Of a stretch of 10,878 nucleotides of DNA, positions 7,363-10,878 are shown piece after piece. The translations under genes were made by a program, and so were the position numbers. This DNA comes from Bacteroidales bacterium (GTDB lineage Bacteria > Bacteroidota > Bacteroidia > Bacteroidales > JAAUTT01), in assembly GCA_025350365.1 (NCBI GenBank), contig JANXXY010000404.1, positions 1 through 10,878 of the forward strand. Direction: 5' to 3'. How positions within the stretch are numbered: position 1 is the stretch's first letter; each line of letters begins with the position of its first letter. Below the pieces are notes generated by a model that worked only from the letters and a program-made list of their open reading frames with translations, was not told the DNA's origin and made no database searches.

Positions 7363-8343
7363 ATGTTTAATTTTTTATCAAAACTTACTTTCGGAAAAAT
7401 CACAAATATTCTGAAAGCTGAGCTTGGTTTTTTGTTGTCACGATTATTAAAACGACCTATCATTCTTGGATTACCATATTCTTATGCCATAGAGCCAACC
7501 AGCAGGTGCAATCTTCATTGCCCTCATTGTCCAACTGGTTTAGATACCATTAAAAGGGATAAAGGCGAGATTACGATGAAAATTTATAAGGATTTTGTTA
7601 CGCAAATATCCGGCGAAGCAACTTACCTGATGCTTTATCTTCAGGGCGAACCTTTTATAAATCCCAACTTGTTTGAAATGATTCAATTTGCAAGCATAAA
7701 AAACATTTATACTTGCACCTCTACCAACGGTCACTTTTTGGATGAAAAAAACGCAATTCAAACTGTGTTATCCGGTTTAGATCGTATTATTATTTCGTTG
7801 GATGGCACAACACAAGAGGTTTACCAAAAATACCGGATGGGCGGCAGTTTGCAGTTGGTGTTAACAGGCATTCGGAATTTAGTGGAAGTAAAACGAAACC
7901 TGAAATCAAAAACACCTGTTATTATCCTTCAATTTATTGTATTTAAGCATAACCAACATCAGATTAGCGATTTCATAAAACTAGGCAAAAAGCTAAAGGT
8001 TGATAAAAACGAGTTAAAATCGGCTCAGATTTATGATGTTAATAATGCAAAAGATATGATAACGGATATTGACAAGTATTCGCGGTATCGCAGGGATAAT
8101 AAAGGATACCTGTTGAAACGGAAACTCCGTAACCGATGTGGACGCATATTTTCGACAGCAGCAATAACTCATGAGGGTAGCTTAATTTCATGCTGTTATG
8201 ATAAAGATGGTGATTTTACCATGGGCAACCTAAACGGAAAATCTTTTCAGGAACTTTGGAAAAATCGGTCGTTTAATACTTTTCGAACCAAAGTATTAAA
8301 TAACCGGAAAGGAATCGATATATGCAGGAATTGTAATGAATAA
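7363..8343 (+). CDS. Radical SAM protein with short SPASM-like C-terminus
   Basis: A 326-residue radical SAM enzyme. The [4Fe-4S] motif that binds S-adenosylmethionine is C49-x3-C53-x2-C56 (CNLHCPHC), preceded by the strand YAIEPTSR. LQGEPFINP follows in the place of the family's GGEP motif, and IISLDGTTQEVYQKYR matches the strand-and-loop typical of SPASM relatives. The C-terminus has C259-x12-G-x4-C277 plus C278, then GNLNGKSFQELW and a final C321-x2-C324 two residues before the end. This fits a SPASM or reduced Twitch-like domain carrying an auxiliary cluster, but has fewer cysteines than the full seven-Cys pattern. Relatives modify peptides or work in cofactor and sugar pathways; no precursor peptide is visible here. 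The start chosen is ATG 7363 rather than in-frame TTG 7348, which abuts the upstream stop. The end overlaps the next gene by 8 bp. Confidence 0.9.
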   Translation: MFNFLSKLTFGKITNILKAELGFLLSRLLKRPIILGLPYSYAIEPTSRCNLHCPHCPTGLDTIKRDKGEITMKIYKDFVTQISGEATYLMLYLQGEPFINPNLFEMIQFASIKNIYTCTSTNGHFLDEKNAIQTVLSGLDRIIISLDGTTQEVYQKYRMGGSLQLVLTGIRNLVEVKRNLKSKTPVIILQFIVFKHNQHQISDFIKLGKKLKVDKNELKSAQIYDVNNAKDMITDIDKYSRYRRDNKGYLLKRKLRNRCGRIFSTAAITHEGSLISCCYDKDGDFTMGNLNGKSFQELWKNRSFNTFRTKVLNNRKGIDICRNCNE

Positions 8344-9457
8344 TCATCTTCACATTGTTACATTAAATGTCCCCTATCCGCCCGATTATGGGGGAATGAT
8401 CGATTCGTATTACCGCATTAAAACGTTGCATGATCTTGGAGTTAAGGTTCATCTTCATTGTTTTGAATATGGGAGAACACGTTCACCGGAATTAAACAGG
8501 TTATGTGAAATTGTTCATTATTATCCGCGTAATACCGGGTTTTGGTATCAGTTTTCTCGTCTTCCATACATTATTTCCTCCAGAAGGTCGGTGCAACTGT
8601 TAGATAATCTTATAAAAGATCAATACCCAATTCTTTTTGATGGGTTGCACACTACTTATTACCTTAACAATGCCGCTTTATCGAATCGTAAAAAATCGGT
8701 TCGCGTTCATAATATTGAGCATAAATATTATCGAACTTTGGCCAGGTTTGAATCTAACCTTTTAAAGAAGATTTATTTTCTATTCGAATCGATCAAGCTG
8801 AAACGGTATGAAAATATTCTTGATAAGGCAAATTCCATACTTACTGTTTCAGTTGATGAACAGATATATTTTTCCAAACGATACAGGAAATCAATATTTA
8901 TTCCTTCGTTCCATGCATACGAGTCAGTGAGTATTCTTCCCGGGAAAGGGGAATACGTGCTTTATCACAGCGATTTATCAATAAGTGAAAATGATAAAAT
9001 GGTTCATTTGCTTATCGCTCATGTTTTTTCAAAAGTTTCTTTTCCGTGTATCATTGCGGGGAGAAATCCATCCAAACATTTGCAAACTAAGGTATCTTGT
9101 CTTGAAAATGTATCTCTTATTGCAAATCCGTCTGCTGATGAAATGAAGGAACTAATTGCCAATGCCCAGATTCATCTTTTGCCGGTACTCGAGAATAACG
9201 GATTGAAACTAAAACTTCTTCTGGCTCTTTATGGCGGTCGTCATTGCGTGGTGAACGATCAAATGGTGGACGGAACTTATCTGAAAGAAATTTGCCATGT
9301 CGCTAATTCGTATCAGGAGATGGTAATGGAAATTCAATTAATAATGATACAGCCGTTTACATCAGAAATGATCGAAACACGACGACAACTCCTTCAAACT
9401 CATTATAACAATCAGATAAATGGCCACAGGATGATGGAGGAAGTAATGAGTTCTTAG
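8336..9457 (+). CDS. GT4-like glycosyltransferase
   Basis: A 373-residue protein with a GT-B outline. The N-terminal Rossmann domain opens HIVTLNVPYPPDYGG (residues 6-20), the loop that contacts the acceptor in GT4 enzymes, and contains VRVHNIEHKYY (122-132), the H-N-(I/V)-E-H signature of this group. The C-terminal domain includes LLPVLENNGLKLKLLLAL (281-298), corresponding to the GT4 nucleotide-sugar motif. E286 is kept, but the position usually filled by the second Glu (KLLEAL in relatives) is Leu296. It may transfer a sugar to an envelope glycan or lipid carrier; donor and acceptor are unknown. The ATG lies inside the end of the radical SAM gene (8-bp overlap), implying translational coupling and a shared pathway. 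No transmembrane segment is evident. It is the last gene of the operon. Confidence 0.85.
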   Translation: MNNHLHIVTLNVPYPPDYGGMIDSYYRIKTLHDLGVKVHLHCFEYGRTRSPELNRLCEIVHYYPRNTGFWYQFSRLPYIISSRRSVQLLDNLIKDQYPILFDGLHTTYYLNNAALSNRKKSVRVHNIEHKYYRTLARFESNLLKKIYFLFESIKLKRYENILDKANSILTVSVDEQIYFSKRYRKSIFIPSFHAYESVSILPGKGEYVLYHSDLSISENDKMVHLLIAHVFSKVSFPCIIAGRNPSKHLQTKVSCLENVSLIANPSADEMKELIANAQIHLLPVLENNGLKLKLLLALYGGRHCVVNDQMVDGTYLKEICHVANSYQEMVMEIQLIMIQPFTSEMIETRRQLLQTHYNNQINGHRMMEEVMSS

Positions 9458-9465
9458 GAAGTAAG

Positions 9466-9488
9466 TAATGTATCCGGGTATTACATTA
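9466..9488 (+). other. Small hairpin after the glycosyltransferase gene
   Basis: TAATGTA (9466-9472) and TACATTA (9482-9488) form a 7-bp stem with a 9-nt loop starting 9 bases after the stop codon. No T-run follows, so it is at best a weak end-of-operon structure or mRNA stabiliser. Confidence 0.35.
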
Positions 9489-9489
9489 A

Positions 9490-9522
9490 ATCTAAAATAT
9501 GTAATCTAAAATCTAAAATCTA
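9490..9522. repeat. ATCTAAA heptamer repeat
   Basis: ATCTAAA occurs at 9490-9496, 9504-9510 and 9511-9517, then a partial copy (ATCTA) at 9518-9522. The last three are in tandem. It is low-complexity intergenic filler of a kind common in Bacteroidota, placed between the operon end and the tRNA promoter. Confidence 0.8.
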
Positions 9523-9553
9523 TTGTTCAACCCAAAACAATTCTTTATATTCG
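9523..9553 (+). promoter_or_regulatory. Promoter of tRNA-Leu
   Basis: TTG (9523-9525), 20 nt, TATATTCG (9546-9553): one mismatch from the TAnnTTTG element, with the same 20-nt spacing as the CPBP promoter. Transcription would begin near 9558-9560, about 20 nt before the mature tRNA end. Confidence 0.5.
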
Positions 9554-9579
9554 CAACCCGAAAATGTTATTTTGTTTAT

Positions 9580-9663
9580 GCCCGGATGGCGGAATTGGTA
9601 GACGCGCTGGTCTCAAACACCAGTGAGTTAACCCTCGTGCCGGTTCGATCCCGGCTCCGGGTA
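9580..9663 (+). tRNA. tRNA-Leu, anticodon CAA
   Basis: A class II tRNA of 84 nt. The acceptor arms GCCCGGA (9580-9586) and TCCGGGT (9656-9662) pair, with a terminal G-U, and the discriminator is A9663. The D-loop sequence GAATTGGTAGACGC is typical of tRNA-Leu. The anticodon stem CTGGT/ACCAG (9607-9611, 9619-9623) holds the loop CTCAAAC, giving anticodon CAA at 9614-9616, which reads TTG. The long variable arm has GAG/CTC (9625-9627, 9634-9636). The T arm GCCGG-TTCGATC-CCGGC (9639-9655) is perfect. The 3' CCA is not encoded, since CAAAC follows. Confidence 0.97.
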
Positions 9664-9668
9664 CAAAC

Positions 9669-9704
9669 AACCCCTTGTAATGTAAAAATTATGAGGGGTT
9701 TTTT
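9669..9704 (+). terminator. Strong intrinsic terminator after tRNA-Leu
   Basis: A 13-bp stem runs from AACCCCT at 9669 to AGGGGTT ending at 9700. The seven outer pairs are perfect, followed inward by two G-U pairs and four A-T pairs; the loop is GTAAAA. A run of T follows (9699-9704). It starts 6 nt after the tRNA and is the clearest terminator in the window. Confidence 0.9.
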
Positions 9705-9927
9705 ATTTAGTGGTGTACAAATCGCAACACTTCGGTAAATTTTCAGCAATATTCTTAAAATGAAATACTTAGATATATATTGAAATATTTATCTATTTCT
9801 ATGTATTTCAACGTATTACATTTTATAAAAATGCCGAAGTTGAGAAATTACCGAACTATTGAATCATTTACACCCAACCTTACACCCAACCTCTTTTGTA
9901 TTCCAACCGGGATTAACTACACCCAAC
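9705..9927. other. AT-rich gene-free stretch right of tRNA-Leu
   Basis: Between the tRNA terminator and the winged-helix remnant I see no convincing gene. An 89-codon plus-strand frame (9780-10049) crosses both repeat groups and has a filler-like translation. Apart from the palindrome and the 12-mers listed separately, the segment contains a second loose inverted pair, CTTCGGTAAAT (9730-9740) against AAATTACCGAA near 9845-9855. No copy of the tRNA 3' end is present. Confidence 0.5.
9761..9810. repeat. 50-bp imperfect palindrome
   Basis: TGAAATAC (9761-9768) is mirrored exactly by GTATTTCA (9803-9810). Pairing continues inward with a few mismatches: AGA/TCT, then ATA/TAT and further A/T pairs. 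A third related copy, TGAAATAT, sits at 9781-9788. The region is very AT-rich, so part of the match may be compositional. It could be an operator, a recombinase-binding site or a relic; no adjacent gene supports a choice. Confidence 0.55.
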
Positions 9928-9929
9928 TT
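9869..9929. repeat. Three copies of 12-mer TACACCCAACCT
   Basis: Two exact tandem copies lie at 9869-9880 and 9881-9892. A third (TACACCCAACTT, one mismatch) is at 9918-9929 and runs into the stop of the winged-helix remnant. On the other strand the unit reads AGGTTGGGTGTA. Short direct repeats beside a tRNA gene resemble arm-type integrase sites or iterons, but nothing here proves either. Confidence 0.75.
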
Positions 9930-10140
9930 AATACCTATTGTAGCTCTGGGAAGTATATATCCATCTACCTTCCTTACCTGAGCCAATACGGTCAAGGACA
10001 TTCGAACTTTTTAGTTTCTGAATATTGTTTTCTATTGCTGTTTCACTAATACCTATAATTGGAGCAAGTGCTTTAATTGTTACTTCTTTATTTGCCCGAA
10101 TGGCTTTTGTATCTTTGTCTGATTCTCGGTCAATTTGGGC
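9928..10140 (-). pseudogene. C-terminal winged-helix remnant of a larger regulator or ATP-binding protein
   Basis: About 67 residues ending at the TAA read from 9930-9928 contain a clear winged helix: ANKEVTIKALAPIIGISETA, then IENNIQKLKSSNVLDRIGSG and GRW. This matches the HTH at the C-terminal end of AlbA_2/AAA_4-type putative regulators and some Fic proteins (pattern: I-T-I-K-E-L-A-x-x-x-G-I-S-x-x-A-I-E-x-N-I-x-K-L). The large N-terminal part expected in those families is missing. Upstream of about 10140 the frame stays open for another 44 codons, but the translation (Ser/Leu/Pro-rich) is unlike a protein domain and the base composition jumps to about 51% GC. I therefore read it as a truncated gene remnant without its own start, joined to unrelated DNA. 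A small standalone protein starting at 10272 is possible but less likely. Confidence 0.6.
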
Positions 10141-10345
10141 AGTCGGTGGACTGTAAGGTGCTGAAAGGAACGTAGCCTGAATGAAACGTAAGGAAGTTGA
10201 GTGCAGCGAAGCCCTGAAGTGCAATGCAGGCGGAATGAATAAAGCTGCTGAAAGGACCAAGTAGGCTGCCATGAGGAAGAAGGCGGAACTGCAAAAGGCA
10301 TGACAGCCTGCGAAACGCAGTATAGCATCCGAAGAGCGGTGCAGC
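10141..10345. other. Unidentified GC-rich island with direct repeats and hairpins
   Basis: Counting bases from 10141 to 10340 gives 103 G+C of 200 (51.5%), far above its AT-rich flanks, with the plus strand rich in purines. The plus strand is full of stop codons. Internal structure includes the 11-mer TGCTGAAAGGA at 10159-10169 and 10246-10256, each followed by GTAG and CTG; GTGCAGC at 10201-10207 and 10339-10345; a stem of 11 bp with one mismatch, AGGCTGCCATG/CATGACAGCCT (10263-10273, 10299-10309); and CTGCG-AAA-CGCAG (10308-10320). It could be a structured RNA, a recombination site or foreign debris. I do not recognise it. Confidence 0.5.
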
Positions 10346-10370
10346 TTTTGCTTTACCTTAGAAATTAAAC

Positions 10371-10642
10371 ATGGTCAAAGCAAATGATACCGACTGGGGT
10401 GACTTTTCCTGACAAATGTTAACGAATACCATATAACCTGGTGCTATAGCAACTGATTTTGCAGGTGGTTTTGTAAGAGACAGCAAAGAAGTAAACGAAA
10501 TGATAGCAAGTGGCACCTCATTAGGCAGAGTGGGTTTACCCGATGACATAGGAAGTGTAGTAGCTTTTCTGTGCAGTGAAGATGCGATGCTAAGTGGGTA
10601 AATGCACAACGAATTGAAGTTTCGGGTGGTTTTTATATTTAA
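10371..10642 (+). pseudogene. Short-chain dehydrogenase/reductase (SDR) pseudogene, C-terminal part
   Basis: The plus-strand frame from 10371 encodes NDTDWGDF, then a TGA (10410-10412), then QMLTNTI, a TAA (10434-10436), then PGAIATDFAGGF, GRVGLPDDIGSVVAF and LCSEDA, which is the substrate-loop and C-terminal region of a classical SDR. The frame stops at TAA 10600-10602. A shift to another frame at about 10595 restores the family ending WVNAQRIEVSGG, with a stop at 10640-10642. The N-terminal NAD(P) glycine motif and the Tyr-x3-Lys active site are absent. Between NTI and PGAIATDF the family normally has only one residue, but the earlier NDTDWGDF resembles the segment about 60-70 residues upstream, so an internal deletion probably joined two parts. 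Two in-frame stops, a frameshift and missing catalytic parts make it non-functional. Confidence 0.8.
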
Positions 10643-10713
10643 GTCATTATTTTTTATAATATTAAGAAATCGAGTAGACCTTGAGCGATTATTTCACTCA
10701 CAATCCAGCCAGA

Positions 10714-10878
10714 TTAGTCGATTCGTTTTTTTATTAAATGTAAAGAAAACAGAGTCATCCAAGTCCAACCAATTGAAATACAAATTCGTTGAAAATGTCC
10801 TGCATAGTTTACAAAACCTGATAGTTGTTTAAATCCCATACTGGTAATTATAAAAGCTGCAATCATAATAAATTCCAG
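10714..10878 (-). CDS. C-terminal end of a membrane protein (possibly DUF998-like), start outside window
   Basis: On the minus strand a frame enters from the right edge and ends with TAA at 10716-10714, giving 54 visible residues. It has a hydrophobic helix (FIMIAAFIITSMGF), then a short polar stretch with GFVNYAGHFQRI, and a second helix (CISIGWTWMTLFSLHLI) followed by a basic tail KKRID. Two helices joined by a G-x-x-Q-R-I segment resemble the end of DUF998-type integral membrane proteins, but the visible part is too short to be sure. It has no start in the window. The gene may be intact or may be part of the same decayed region. Confidence 0.55.
   Translation of the reverse strand: MEFIMIAAFIITSMGFKQLSGFVNYAGHFQRICISIGWTWMTLFSLHLIKKRID

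Noticed and set aside
9473..9480. TCCGGGTA upstream of the tRNA, identical to the tRNA 3' end (9656-9663), as an attachment-site duplicate
   Set aside because: Only 8 bases match and flanks differ; it sits in a small hairpin loop and is likely chance. No longer copy of the tRNA end was found to the right edge.
9523..9738. 71-codon plus-strand frame
   Set aside because: It translates through tRNA-Leu and its terminator.
9780..10049. 89-codon plus-strand frame
   Set aside because: It crosses the palindrome, the 12-mer repeats and the antisense of a real winged-helix domain; the translation shows no domain.
10358..10609. 83-codon minus-strand frame
   Set aside because: It is antisense to the recognisable SDR remnant and has no motif.
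10602..10832. 76-codon plus-strand frame
   Set aside because: It begins in the shifted tail of the SDR pseudogene and is antisense to the membrane protein fragment.
1..10878. CRISPR array, transposase, integrase or toxin-antitoxin pair
   Set aside because: No regularly spaced repeats with unique spacers and no matching protein motifs were seen on either strand.

Overview
The window looks like a chromosomal segment of a low-GC Bacteroidota bacterium, most likely of the Bacteroidales/Marinilabiliales type. The reasons are: no clear Shine-Dalgarno sequences before the starts; several matches to the Bacteroidota promoter (TAnnTTTG at -7, with TTG about 20 nt upstream in two cases); a lipoprotein-anchored OmpA protein; and oligo-repeat intergenic filler of the CAAGATACAAG and ATCTAAA kind. 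The taxon is inferred from style, not from a marker gene.

Left part (1-6095), core genes. A conserved-looking hypothetical protein enters from the left edge (1-546) and converges on a CPBP-family membrane protease (543-1457, minus), the two sharing overlapping stop codons. Divergent from the protease is dusB, tRNA-dihydrouridine synthase (1581-2618, plus). A minus-strand run then reads dxs (6095-4170), recO (4046-3318) and a LysE-family exporter (3308-2682). recO and the exporter are only 9 bp apart. A small inverted repeat between dusB and the exporter may terminate transcription from both sides.

Middle part (6096-9457), envelope operon. A divergent promoter region separates dxs from a three-gene plus-strand operon: an OmpA-family lipoprotein with a long coiled coil (6364-7347), a radical SAM protein with a short SPASM-like C-terminus (7363-8343) and a GT4-like glycosyltransferase (8336-9457). 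The last two overlap by 8 bp. The OmpA protein would sit at the outer membrane and grip peptidoglycan; the other two enzymes have no assignable substrate. This is the most interesting functional unit in the window.

Right part (9458-10878), tRNA and gene graveyard. A tRNA-Leu(CAA) with its own promoter and a strong hairpin terminator (9580-9704) borders about 1.2 kb without an intact gene. In order this holds a 50-bp imperfect palindrome, three copies of a 12-mer (TACACCCAACCT), the C-terminal winged-helix remnant of a larger regulator (minus), an unidentified 200-bp island of about 51% GC with internal direct repeats and hairpins, a short-chain dehydrogenase pseudogene (10371-10642) with two in-frame stops and a frameshift, and the C-terminus of a membrane protein running off the right edge (minus). 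It reads as the decayed footprint of mobile or repeatedly rearranged DNA beside a tRNA gene. No integrase, transposase or CRISPR array is visible.
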